DNA from: Pelagophyceae sp. CCMP2097
Taxonomy: Eukaryota > Sar > Pelagophyceae
Assembly: GCA_026770575.1 (NCBI GenBank)
Contig: MU657184.1
Location: 209,729-273,728 of the forward strand
Length of the DNA: 64,000 bases
Reading direction: 5' to 3'
A model generated the notes under the pieces. It was not told the origin of the DNA. It did no database searches and worked only from the letters and a program-made list of their open reading frames with translations. How positions within the stretch are numbered: the stretch's first letter is position 1; each line of letters begins with the position of its first letter. The position numbers and the translations under genes were made by a program. Below are positions 1-9,777 of this stretch, one piece after another.

Positions 1-567
1 AAAAGAAGAAAAAAACAACTTGAAAGCGATCCGCCCAAACGCCGCCGCCGCGCGTGGCGACAGAGTCCGCGAATTGCGAGGCGCCGCCCCGCGACGCGAA
101 ACCTGGCATACGGCGCAGCGTCGGGCCGCGCGGCGCCGGGCCGCGCGGCGCGAGAGAGACGCCCCCGCGCGCAGCGAGCGCCAGAGGCGTGAGGAAGCAC
201 TTCATCCGAGCGGCCCGGGAGCCCGAAGCGCCTCGCAGCCGCGGCCTGAAGCGTCTCGCAGCCGCGACGCGCCGGGCGAGCGGCGTCCGGCGAGCCCGAC
301 GACGTGCTTGTTCGGCGTGGCGTTTCGGATCCTTCGAAAAGATCTGTCAAGTGATGGATTTTCGGCGACGAGTTCTTCGTTCGACAGGCTGGGCCTCTCG
401 GCTTCATTGCCACGAGTCCTGCAGGCCTGGCGACGCGCTGCTCGACGGCGCGCGGCACTCACGCCTTAGCCGCCGGGGCTCCTCGGCCTTTTTCCGCGCT
501 GCGCCGCTTCCCTGCGTGCTTAGCGTGCGCGGCCGGCCCGCGGCGCGCGCTCTCGGCGGCGTCGGCG
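1..567. other. gene-free stretch, left edge
   Basis: I see no supportable gene here. The stretch is very GC-rich and carries short direct repeats of a gccgggccgcgcggc type near 125-150. It probably holds the upstream region and perhaps a 5' exon of the phosphodiesterase gene that follows, because that gene has no in-frame ATG of its own. Confidence 0.5.
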
Positions 568-1252
568 GTGCCACCTACGGCGGCGGCGGTGCCCCCTCTG
601 GCGGCGGCGCCGAAGCGCCGGCGGCCGACGCACTTTTTCGCGGTCCGCGTCGCCGGCGCCGGCATTCGCGAGGCGGTCGTCGCAGCGCAGGAGGCTCTTG
701 TTTCGTCGGACCCGGCGCTGCTGAAATGCCTCGTCGACGCGAATAAAATCCACGTCACGCTCGCCGTCTTGACGCTCGACGACGCCGCGCAGGTCGACCG
801 CGCCGTTTCCGCGGGCCGCGCCGCCGCCGTGCAGACGGCGCCGTTTGTGGCGGACCTGCCTCGCCTCGAAACGTTCGGCTCGGGCGTCCTCTTCGCGCGC
901 GTCGTCGAGGAGGAGACCCAGCGAGGCGCCCTCGAGGTATCACTCCGCCGACGGAGACGACCCTGCGACGGCCGTATACGCGCGCTGGCAGGCGCTCGCG
1001 GGCCGCGTCCGGGCCGAGCTCCACATCCAGGGCTTCGACGAATCGCAGGCCGACTTTAAGCCGCACGCAACCGTTGCCAAGACTTCAACGTGGCGCCGCG
1101 GGAGAAGCGCGGCGAAGCAGCCCAAGCTCCGTGCGCCCGAGGCGAGCGGCGGCCTGGGCCGCGTAGTCTTCGACGAGCTCGAGCTGCTCCGGATGGCCGG
1201 CGGCGGCGAGTACTACCCTGTCGTCGCCACTTTCAAGTTCGGCGCGGCGTGA
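568..1252 (+). CDS. 2H phosphoesterase, AKAP7-like 2'-5' RNA ligase-like domain
   Basis: The protein carries two HxT motifs, HVTLAVL and HATVAK, the hallmark of the 2H phosphoesterase superfamily; spacing and flanks resemble the AKAP7-type 2'-5' RNA ligase-like domain (cyclic phosphodiester or 2'-5' oligonucleotide hydrolysis in known members). Two exons are inferred: 568-936 and 992-1252, joined in phase 0 across a 55-nt GT-AG intron (937-991), giving a junction RGALE-ALAGRVRAEL that restores one continuous domain. The first codon at 568 is GTG and no ATG precedes it in frame, so the true start probably lies in an upstream exon. It is convergent with the small gene at 1292-1766. The family is secure; the natural substrate is unknown. 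Confidence 0.75.
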
Positions 1253-1291
1253 CGCTTCGATCCGCCACCAGCCGCGTTTGTCCGCATAAGC

Positions 1292-1766
1292 TTACTCTTC
1301 GGCTTTTGCGGCGGCGGATTCGAACTTTGCTAAAAGGTCTGCAATGTTATTCTTCATTTGCGAGAGCTCCTTGGTCGACGGCGCCTCGGCCGCCGCGCCT
1401 TTGGCCTGTTTGGACAATATCGCAATCGCGCACAATCTCACCCGCGATGCGAGGACTCACGTCGGGCGTCGGGGCGTCGACGCACACGTCCCCCTTGGCG
1501 TCCACGTCGTCGGTGTCGTCTTCTTGCTGCGATTAAACGAGTTCGGACGCCCCGTCGGAAGGAAAAAGTATTCGGGGGGATGCCCCCGAACGCGCCGCAC
1601 GGCCGAGGCCTGCCCCAGGAGCGCCCGACGGAGGCCTGGGGCGCACCTTGGCCTGCTGGCTCATAAAGGACTGCAGCTTCGTCGTCAGGGCGCCCAGGGC
1701 GACCGAGGCCTCGCGCGCCTCCGCCGACTCGCCGGCGACCTCCAGCGCCTCCTCGCGCCGGCTCAT
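1292..1766 (-). CDS. small three-exon coiled-coil protein
   Basis: A 99-residue hydrophilic protein assembled from three exons: 1766-1647 (starts MSRREEALEV), 1526-1461 (acidic, starts QEDDTDDV) and 1405-1292 (ends AAAKAEE). All joins are phase 0 at GT-AG sites; the introns are 1527-1646 (120 nt, contains an in-frame stop) and 1406-1460 (55 nt, donor gtgagt). The first and last exons have heptad-like patterns (LTTKLQSFMSQQ, MKNNIADLLAKFESAA) suggesting short helices or a dimeric coiled coil. No family is recognised. The clean splicing of three frames into one ORF is the main argument that it is real. Confidence 0.65.
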
Positions 1767-1921
1767 TCGATCTTCGAGAGATCTAGTAGAGCAACGGAGC
1801 TTTTCTTAAAAATAAACTCTTTACAAAAGTAGATTTAGCGATAGGTGCGTTGGAAAGCGAGGGGTCGTCCAAGCGCGGCCGTTTGCGGCTCGGGCCTCGC
1901 CCGGTGCGGCTCGCCGGCGGA

Positions 1922-4870
1922 ATGTTCGCGCGCTTCCGACGGGCGCGCGGCGGCGAACTGGTGCCCGCGGAACTGAGGCCCGCGGCCGCCGCGGCCGACG
2001 ACGACGACGACGACGACGAGGCGCGCAGGAAGACTCGGCGGCTCCTCCGGACGGCGCGGCGCAAGTCGGCCGGCGCCTTACCGGCGGCGCGGCGGGCGAG
2101 CGTCCTGGGGGCGCCGCTGTCCTTGGGGCGCGGCTTTGGGCGCGGGTTGAACGCGGCGTGGCGGGACATGCGCGACGTGCCGCGGACGCAGGACGAAGTC
2201 ATGGTATTTCAGGAGTGGGACGGCGAGTCGTTCCGCGTGCCCGTGCTGCGGCCCTGCGCCGTCGGCGTGTTGCGGAAGAAGGTGGCCGGCTCCCTCGCGG
2301 ACCGCGGATTTGCCGACGCCGGCGTCACGCTCGTCGTTTGCGGCGCCGTCCTCCGAGACGGCGGCGACGTCCCCGACGCCTGCTACGGCGCCTCGACGCT
2401 CGAAGACGACGAACTGCCCTGCGACGTCTGGGTCGCGCGCACACTCGCAAAGGCGAAACCCGGCGCACCAACTTCTGCGTTAGAAGAAGACGCCGCCGAC
2501 GCGGCGACGCCCGGTGACGCCGAAGACGACTCCGACGACTCCGACTCCGATTCCGAGTCCGATTCCGAGTCCGATTCCGAAGACTCGGACAACAAGAGCG
2601 ACGTCGGCGGCTCGGGCAGCGTCGTCGGGTCCGCGCGGGCCGGCCGGCGCGTGTCGCTGCGCGAGGTCGTGGGCGCGCCGGCTCGGTCCCGGCCGCGCCG
2701 GCTGACGCAGGGCCAGCTTGGGGACCTCGTGGCGTTCGATCTTGTGTTTGAACTCGCCCAACTCGAGTGCAGCGGCTTCACCGCCGTCCTCGCGAAGCAC
2801 GGCTACGACGACCGCGGCGCGTTTTCGCGCCTCACGGACGAGTCGCTTTCCGCGGCGCCTCTCTACATCCACAAGGGCGCGCGCAGACGCATCTGCGCTT
2901 TGGCAGAGGTCTACCGCGCGCGCGATTTGCGCGAGGACGCGGCGCCGCGCACGGCGCTGGCGAAGATGGCGCACGCGGCCGCCGGCGAGTCTGCGGCGTA
3001 CACGACGGACGGCGTGGTTTTCTTCACGCGCAAGTCCGACGCCTCTGGATTGTGGGCCAACAAAAAGACAGTGCAAGACGCCTTTGCAAGCGACGTTCAG
3101 GCGACGGCCGACGCAAAAGACCGCGCCGTCCGCCACAAGGCCTCGATGACCGTCGTCGACGTCGAGGCCCTGTCGGCCACGGCGAGCGATGGCCAGTCGG
3201 CCATCGTGGCGGCGCGCCGCGTCGGTGAGCCGCGGCCGCCGCCGCCGCCCGGCACGTCCGACCGGCGCGGTTCGCTGCTCGGGCCGCGACCCACGGGTCG
3301 CGGCGTGCCCGCCGTCGACGGCCTGCAGGCCTCGCTCGACGCTTTGCTGAGGCCCGTGGCGGAGCGGCGCGACGACGCTTTGCCGCAGGCCGACGTGCTC
3401 GAAGAGCTCGAAGCCCTCCTCGGCGCCGAGTTTGCACAAGGCAACGGCCGCGACGCCGAACTCTTGGCGTTCCTCGGAGCCAACGAGGGCGGGCGCGCGT
3501 CGTCGGCGTCGCTGGGCAGCGGCCCACTCTCCGTGCCGGCGCGGCGCGTCGACCGTGCCGAGGACCGCGAGAACGTCGTGCGCCGGCTGGCGGCGGCGCT
3601 CTACGAAGGCGCCGCCGCGGCGCGCGCACGGCCGGTGATGGAGACTGTTGACCAGGCAAAGGTCATCCGCGACTACGTCGACGCGCAAAAGGCGGCGAAG
3701 CACGCCGCCGCGCGGTTGCGTTCGAGGCCGCAGCGGTCGGCGCACTCGTTGGCGTTGGCGCGGAGCATCCTCGATGCGCCGCGGACGAACCTCGACGAGT
3801 TCGACCTGCCCCCGGACACGGCCGCGCAAGCCGTATCTGTCGGCTACTGCTGCGAGAAGCACGCCTGGTTGGTGCGCAACCGTTTAGCAGACGTGGCCGC
3901 GTCTCACCGCGACGTTGCAGCGCAAGAGCTCGAGGCCGTCTTCGACCGCGCTCTTGGATTTGGCTTCACTCCTACCCGCGGCGAGTTGCGCGCTCTTCTC
4001 GCGAAGATGCTCGCGCGCGACGCGATCACGCTCCGCAACGGCCACACGACGCACAAACGCGGCGCGTTCAAGGATACGGCCGACCGATTCCTCGCCCCCG
4101 CGGCCACGTATGACGCCTCGACGGCCGTCGCGGCGGCCGGCGACGCGACGTCGGCCGAGTCGCGGGCCCGGGCGGCGCTCGAGGCTTTGGAGGCGGCGCA
4201 AAAAAAGGTGACGCACATTAAAGGCGGGAGGAGGCAGAGCGTGCGGGCGGCGGCGGCCGAGGCGGTGGTGGACCAAGCCGAAGCGGCGGCGGCCGAAGCG
4301 GCGTTGGCCGCAGCCGCTTCCGAGGCGCGGCTCCGCGACATGGTCGATTCGCTCCTCGACGCAGCGGAGCGGCCTATCGAGGACGACGGCGACGGTGTCT
4401 TTTCGGCGACGTACGACGCCGCAGCGCTCGCCGAGGGCGTGGGCCGCGCGGCGGCGGCGCTCGTGGCCGAGGACGCGAACGCCGACGAGGCTCCGACGGT
4501 GCTCGAAATCCTCCGGGGTCGAGACTCCGCCTTTGCGCCCATCCGCTTCGACCCGCGCACGACCTTTAACGAGTCTGGCGGTCACGCCGTGAAATCAGCT
4601 TCAAACGACGTCCTCTACGGCTTCGTCGACAAACAGCTCGACACGCTCCGCCAGCACGTCTTCTACAGAGACCTCAACAAGGACTTTATCCGCGACGACG
4701 CCGCCGCGGGCCCGGACGACGACGCCGCCGCGGGCCCGGACGACGACGCCGCCGCGAGCGACGAAAGCAACGCGGGTGACGCGGGGAACGAGGCCGACCC
4801 GCCCGCGGCCACGCTTGACTCGGATCCCGCCGTCGAATCCTCCAAAGTCGGGCCGAGCGGTACCGGGTGA
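1922..4870 (+). CDS. large acidic protein with SAM-like domain
   Basis: Open from 1850 (TTG) to 4870; the first ATG, at 1922 (MFARFRRARGG), gives 982 residues. In order: a basic and poly-Asp N-terminus; a compact region around residues 90-165 that could be a ubiquitin-like fold; an Asp/Ser-rich SESDSE tract; a probable sterile alpha motif at about 260-331 (LVFELAQLECSGF, then IHKGARRRICAL); a long helical and Ala-rich part; and a C-terminal tract with a 24-27 bp unit (DDAAAGP type) repeated three times near 4693-4755. SAM domains mediate protein or RNA contacts. Overall function is not recognised. No intron is needed. A short repeat array follows the stop codon. Confidence 0.7.
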   Translation: MFARFRRARGGELVPAELRPAAAAADDDDDDDEARRKTRRLLRTARRKSAGALPAARRASVLGAPLSLGRGFGRGLNAAWRDMRDVPRTQDEVMVFQEWDGESFRVPVLRPCAVGVLRKKVAGSLADRGFADAGVTLVVCGAVLRDGGDVPDACYGASTLEDDELPCDVWVARTLAKAKPGAPTSALEEDAADAATPGDAEDDSDDSDSDSESDSESDSEDSDNKSDVGGSGSVVGSARAGRRVSLREVVGAPARSRPRRLTQGQLGDLVAFDLVFELAQLECSGFTAVLAKHGYDDRGAFSRLTDESLSAAPLYIHKGARRRICALAEVYRARDLREDAAPRTALAKMAHAAAGESAAYTTDGVVFFTRKSDASGLWANKKTVQDAFASDVQATADAKDRAVRHKASMTVVDVEALSATASDGQSAIVAARRVGEPRPPPPPGTSDRRGSLLGPRPTGRGVPAVDGLQASLDALLRPVAERRDDALPQADVLEELEALLGAEFAQGNGRDAELLAFLGANEGGRASSASLGSGPLSVPARRVDRAEDRENVVRRLAAALYEGAAAARARPVMETVDQAKVIRDYVDAQKAAKHAAARLRSRPQRSAHSLALARSILDAPRTNLDEFDLPPDTAAQAVSVGYCCEKHAWLVRNRLADVAASHRDVAAQELEAVFDRALGFGFTPTRGELRALLAKMLARDAITLRNGHTTHKRGAFKDTADRFLAPAATYDASTAVAAAGDATSAESRARAALEALEAAQKKVTHIKGGRRQSVRAAAAEAVVDQAEAAAAEAALAAAASEARLRDMVDSLLDAAERPIEDDGDGVFSATYDAAALAEGVGRAAAALVAEDANADEAPTVLEILRGRDSAFAPIRFDPRTTFNESGGHAVKSASNDVLYGFVDKQLDTLRQHVFYRDLNKDFIRDDAAAGPDDDAAAGPDDDAAASDESNAGDAGNEADPPAATLDSDPAVESSKVGPSGTG

Positions 4871-4883
4871 CGGGCCCCGGCTC

Positions 4884-4970
4884 TCTTGTTTCGTAATCTT
4901 CTTGTTTCGTAATCTTCTTGTTTCGTAATCGACCTCGGTGTAATCTTCTTGTTTCGTAATCGACCTCGGT
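4884..4970. repeat. short tandem repeat after stop codon
   Basis: Four imperfect copies of a unit containing cttgtttcgtaatc, two of them followed by gacctcggt. It starts about 15 bases after the stop of the SAM-domain gene and lies between two convergent genes, so it belongs to the 3' UTR or intergenic space. Confidence 0.85.
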
Positions 4971-5049
4971 CGTGTTTGGAATCGTCGGGTCACCGAAGCA
5001 CGCCGGCAGTCGCGGCGATGCACCGTTCGGAATGTAGGCTTTGGGGGGA

Positions 5050-6919
5050 TCAGACGACCTTTGAGACTTGGCGCTTCCTCTCTTTGCGCCGAGCGGTGGA
5101 ACAGCCTAGTGCGCCTCTCTCGTCGGCATCTTCGACCGATAAATCAAAAGACGACGCACATATACGGCCGAGGCAGACGAGTGCCAGGACCAAGGCGACG
5201 GGCGTGAGGCCGACCCAGAGCGCGCTCGCGTCGTCGTGGACCGCCGGCTTGGACCGCGGCGCGCGCGGGACGAAGCCCTCCGTCGCCGCGCGCGTCGCGT
5301 CCAACGGCGCTCGCAGGCGCGGCGCGCCCGCGGCGGCGCCGTCTGGAACGCGCCCCTGGGCGGTCGGGACCTCGCCGCCGCCGGGCGGCGGGCGGTTTTG
5401 CATCGACTCGAGTCGGAAACGCTCCTCCGCCTCGTCGTCGGCGGCGCGGCCCTCCTCGACGCGATGCGTCAGGTCGACGACGCCGTCCACCGCCTCGCCG
5501 GCCTCGTCGCGCGCCGCGGCTGCGTAGGGGTCCGCCGCGTCGGCCGCCGGGAGCGCCGTGGCTCGGCGGCGGCGTGCATCGGCTTCCCCGGCGAGCGCGT
5601 CGCGCCTTGCGGCGCAGTCCCAGGGCACCCAGTCGATGTTGCCGCATCTGTTTCCGAAAGTGGTGCGGTTGGACAATCGAATGGCGGTAAAGTCGACGAG
5701 CTGCTCCAGCGTGCGCTCGGCGCCGAGGCCGTAGGCGCCGAGCGCCCGCGTCGCCGCCGGGTCCGGGTCGCCGCCGGGCATGCCGAGCAGGGTCCAGATG
5801 CGCTTGTTGGAAGCGTCTCTTGCCATTTTCACCACGGGGTCGTTCATGCTCGGCCCGCCGCGGCCGTTCCATTTCAAGTGCGTCGCGTCGCCCTGCGTGT
5901 GCTTGTAGTCGTGGGCGACGAGCGTGCGCGGCGGCGTGTAGACGTCGTAGCCGTGCGTGAAGAATCTCGCCGTGCGCGAAAACTCTTCTCCCCAAAAAAT
6001 GTACGGCGTCAGCGGGTCGTAGGGCACGGCTCGCTCGGCGTGGCACCGCGAGAAGGAAAGCCCCGCGGCCCAGAGCGTAGTCAGCTTTGGCTTTCTCAGG
6101 AGTCTCGCGGCCTTGGCTTGCATGTTTCGGACGTGGCCATTTTCCCATTGCACGCTGCACAGGTGCGGCACCTCCCAGACGCCGTTGACGTTGACCATGG
6201 AGCCGTCGCTTCGGATCTGCGCGGCGTCGGCCACGTACGTCGAGAGGACCGCGAATTCGTTTGAAGCGCCGTACCACTGTTCAATTTGGAGTTCGTCCCA
6301 GTTCGTCGCAAAGGCCATGTGCGAGTCCGTGCGCAGGCAAAACTCCGCCTCCAAAGGCAGCATGTCCGAATCCTGAGCCCGCGCCCATGTCGGGCCCTTG
6401 GCCTCGGTCGAGTCGAACTTTTTGACGCTGATCTGCGAGAGGTGCGGGCACACGCCCGTCGAATTCGAGGCCAGCTCGCAGTACCTCTCCACGCAGTCCG
6501 CGTCGCCGGGCGCGTTTTGCTGCACGATGCCGACTTGGATGCGGTCCGGGTACTTGGCGCGGCGGAAGAGGCCTACGCGGCGTCTTCATATTTCCTTCGA
6601 GGCTCCCTCGGGCTCCCTCAGACTCTTTCGCCTCCCGCGTTGCGGCCCTCGGCCTCCCGCGTTGCGGCGCACCATGGAGTGTCGTCGCGCAGAGGTCGTC
6701 ACGGTACGAAGCGATTGCCGCGAAGATGATGGACCCCGAATGGTCGGCCGCTTCATCCCTCGGCGCACATGCCCGCGGCGCCTCTTTGAAGACGTCCTCG
6801 GCGTCGACGACCTTGACCCACTTGCCGTCGTGCGGGCCGACCCAGACGCAGGGCGACTCTTTTGTGGGGCCCATGAGCGAACAGTGTCGGTCCCCAAAGG
6901 CGCACCCGTCGCGTCCCAT
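5050..6919 (-). CDS. GlcNAc-type glycosyltransferase with C-terminal membrane anchor
   Basis: Exons 6919-6673 and 6572-5050 join in phase 1 across a 100-nt GT-AG intron, giving 589 residues. Exon 1 has the family opening IIFAAIASYRDDLCATTL, and exon 2 continues FRRAKYPDRIQVGIVQQN, the conserved start of the glycosyltransferase (GlcNAc) family that includes Skp1 GlcNAc-transferases. Downstream are the expected GxSFSRCHAE, IFWGEEFSRTARFFTHGYD and TFGNRCGNIDW stretches. After a low-complexity linker comes one hydrophobic segment (ALWVGLTPVALVLALVC) near the C-terminus and a basic tail, so it may be tail-anchored rather than a soluble cytosolic enzyme. Start ATG at 6919; an upstream exon cannot be excluded. 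Divergent from the TMEM53-like gene. Confidence 0.8.
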
Positions 6920-7097
6920 TTTGCCCTCAACTCGAGGCGCGGCGCCGCGGCCGAGCCGGCGGTCGACGCACTCGCAGCCGAGGGCAAGATCGGCGCGGCG
7001 TTTCCTAAAACCCGTTTTCGTAAATTTTTCGTATTTGCGTTAACGTCGAAAGTGTGAGTCAGCCAACCCGAGGCGACGACTTCGAAACGCAGAGGGG

Positions 7098-8052
7098 ATG
7101 CATGCGATGCGGCGCGCGGCGCTCTCGACGGTGTCTCGCGGGCCCCCGTCGCCGGTGCAGCAGGCATCTGCCGCCGCGGCCAGAGGCGTGCGGATCGGCG
7201 TGACTGTGCGATGCTCCTCCACCGCTTCGAAACCGGCCTCAATGGCGGGGTTCCAGTTCCACTGCGGCGAGACGGGCAAGGTTTCAAACGACATCCCGGC
7301 GGGTTCGAAACGGCCTTTAGCATTGCTGTTTGGCTGGGTAGGGTCGACGCCGCGACTACTGACAAAGTACGCAGAGGTCTACGGCGCCTGCGGCATGGAC
7401 GCCTTGGTCGTGTCCGGCGCGCCGAAGCACGTCCTGCGGCCCGTGTCCTCGGGCAGGGCCACGGTCCAAGCTCTGATCGACTGCGTCAAGGAGCATCCGG
7501 AACGCGACTTGGTCTGCATGGGCTTTTCGGTCGGGGCTTACATGTACGGCCATCTCCTCAACCTCGTCGCCGACGACGCCGCGCTCCGCAACCGGATCCG
7601 AGGCCAGGTCTTCGATTCGCCGGTGGACTTTTACGGCGTGCCCTACGGCCTCTCTACCGCCATCACGGGCGGAGAAGGGTTACCGCAGCGGCTGCTGCAG
7701 CGCAGCGTCGAACTCTACATGTCTCTATTCCACAGCGCCATCACCGTCCACTACATAGCCTCGAGCGACGCCTTCCACGGCAACACCCTAACCGCCCCGT
7801 CGCTCTGGCTCTACTCGTCGGCGGACAAGGTAGGCTTTTGCCTCGCATATTCCATCAGTGAAGCGTCGCCTCTAGGTCACGAGCGTCCAGGCCATTGAGG
7901 ACTTGAGCGACAAGTGGCGCGCGCGCGGCACGCCCGTGGAGCGGCGCAACTTCGGCACGTCGAAGCACGTGGAGCACTTGCGGTCCTTCCCGGACGACTA
8001 CCGAGCATGTCTCTCCGTCTTTCTTCAAAACCTCAACTTTATGAAAGTGTAA
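7098..8052 (+). CDS. TMEM53/DUF829-like alpha/beta hydrolase
   Basis: Exons 7098-7829 and 7876-8052, phase 0, separated by a 46-nt intron (gtaggc...tctag); 303 residues. The N-terminus (MHAMRRAALSTVSRG...) is basic and Ser/Ala-rich like a mitochondrial or plastid transit peptide. The core fits the TMEM53/DUF829 hydrolase-like family: LLFGWVGSTPRLLTKYAEVY, the nucleophile elbow GFSVGAYMYG, then DSPVDF, LWLYSSADKV and, in exon 2, VERRNFGTSKHVEHLRSFPDDY with the candidate catalytic His. Substrate unknown. Convergent with the ribonucleotide reductase gene, 76 bp between stops. Confidence 0.8.
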
Positions 8053-8128
8053 CACATGCCTCGCGACGTTGCACCACCGAGGGTCGGGCACAGAATTATT
8101 TATGGCACAAGAGACTTCAAAAGTCACT

Positions 8129-9499
8129 TCAAAAGTCAGCGTCGGCGTTAAACGCGGCCTCCGAGGCCGAGGCGCCGCCTCCGGCCCCGGCCACGTTGGG
8201 CCGCGAGTACTCCGCGACGCGCTTCTCGAAGAAGTTGGTCTTGCCAGAAAGAGACATGAGCTCCATCCAGTCGAAGGGGTTGGCGGCGTTGTAGAGCTTT
8301 GGGTGCCCGAGCGAGAGCAAAAGCCGATCGGCCACGTACTGGACGTACTGCGTCATGAGCTTGGCATTCATGCCCACGAGGGAGACGGGCAGCGCGTCCT
8401 CGACGAAGTGCCTCTCGACCTCGACGGCGTCGCCGATGATCTTGTGGACGACGGCGTCCGGGAGCTTCGTCTCCAAGCGTTGGTACAACGCGCAGGCAAA
8501 GTCGCAATGCAAGCCCTCGTCGCGCGAGATGAGCTCGTTTGCGAAGCCGAGGCCCGGCAGCAAGCCGCGCTTGCGGAGCCAGAAGACGGAGCAGAAAGAG
8601 CCCGAGAAGAAGATGCCTTCGACGGCCGCAAACGCGACGAGGCGCTCGGCGTACGACGCCTCCGACGCCGTCCAGCGCTGGGCCCACTGCGTCTTTTGCC
8701 GGACGCAGGGCACGAGCTCGTGGGCGTTGAACAGCGCGGTTCGTTCGTCCACGTCGGTGACGTACGTCTGGAGCAGCAAAGAGTACATTTCCTGGTGCAC
8801 GGCTTCGATGGCAATCTGAAAACCGTAGAAGAAGCGGGCCTCGGGCAGCGTCACCTCGGCCGCGAAGCGCTCCACCAAATTCTCCAGGACGACGCCGTCC
8901 GACGACGCGAAAAAGGCGAGCACTCTTGCGAGAAAGTGACGCTCGCCGTCGCTTAACGCCTCCCAGTGCTGCACGTCCGCGGCCAGGTCCACCTCTTCGG
9001 CCGTCCAGAAGGACGCCTCGGCGCGCTTGTACATGGACCAGAGGCCCGCGTCGCGGATCGGGAAGAGGGAAAAGCGGGAAGCGTCGCGCCGGCAAAACCA
9101 AGGCGTCACCTCCGCCGAAACGTCCATCACAGCGTCCGCCTTTGGAGTGGCCACCACGGGTGCCACTTTGAAGTCCGCCACGGGCGCGGCGACGCTCGAC
9201 GACGCCTCGTCCGACGCCGCCTCGTCCGAAACCGCCTCGTCGCCCCTCGCGTCCGCGTCGTCCCACCCCTCGTCCTCGTCGTCGTCCCGCCGATCGTCCC
9301 AGTCGTTATGCCGCCGCTCCTCGCCGCGGTCGGCGTCGACGGGCAGCTTCCCTCGGCTACCGTGCGGCCGCCTGCGCGCGCGGTTGCGGCAGCGTTCCGA
9401 CGGGCGAGTTGCAGCGCAGGAGACTCACATTGGTCGCGCCGAGCCGTGGACGGTGCGCACCGCCGAAGCGAGCGCGGCTGCAGCCCAGACGCCGCGCAT
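8129..9499 (-). CDS. RNR2: ribonucleoside-diphosphate reductase small subunit (R2)
   Basis: Class I R2 that houses the di-iron tyrosyl radical used to make dNTPs. Key motifs are present: [28 protein letters not shown] (iron ligands E213 and H216, radical Tyr220), [27 protein letters not shown], and the C-terminal NADADF tail that docks on R1. Without more sequence the ORF would begin with a GTG at 9181, but the frame stays open upstream to an acceptor at 9372, and a 57-nt intron with a perfect gtgagt donor (9372-9428) links it to an exon 9499-9429 that starts with ATG. The resulting 437-residue protein has a roughly 105-residue N-terminal extension, hydrophobic at first ([12 protein letters not shown]) and then very acidic. 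An internal ATG at 9127 would give the usual length. Confidence 0.92.
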
Positions 9500-9777
9500 C
9501 CTCTAAGAGTTGTTGGGCTCGGGGGCTCGCGCGTACCGGCCACTTCAGCAATGCTCAACAGGCAAGAATGCGATTGAGCGATGTTTCTATAAAGTTTCCG
9601 GAAAGAACCGAAACGGAGAGCAGCACGGCGGGCGGCCCGGGGCCCCGGCCTATTTCTACGCCTATACGACGCAGCCCTCCTGCACTTCGACCGCGCCGAG
9701 CCGGATTCGCCCGGTGCGGAGAGCGGACGGGGCGCATTTCCGAAGCTTGCAACCCCCCCTCCAGTGGAAGCGCCAAT

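Noticed and set aside
2480..3862. 460-codon minus-strand ORF opposite the SAM-domain gene
   Set aside because: Arg/Val-rich shadow of a GC-rich coding strand; no motif.
8148..9266. Alternative 372-codon frame over the RNR gene
   Set aside because: Gly/Arg-rich shadow; the overlapping frame contains all R2 motifs.
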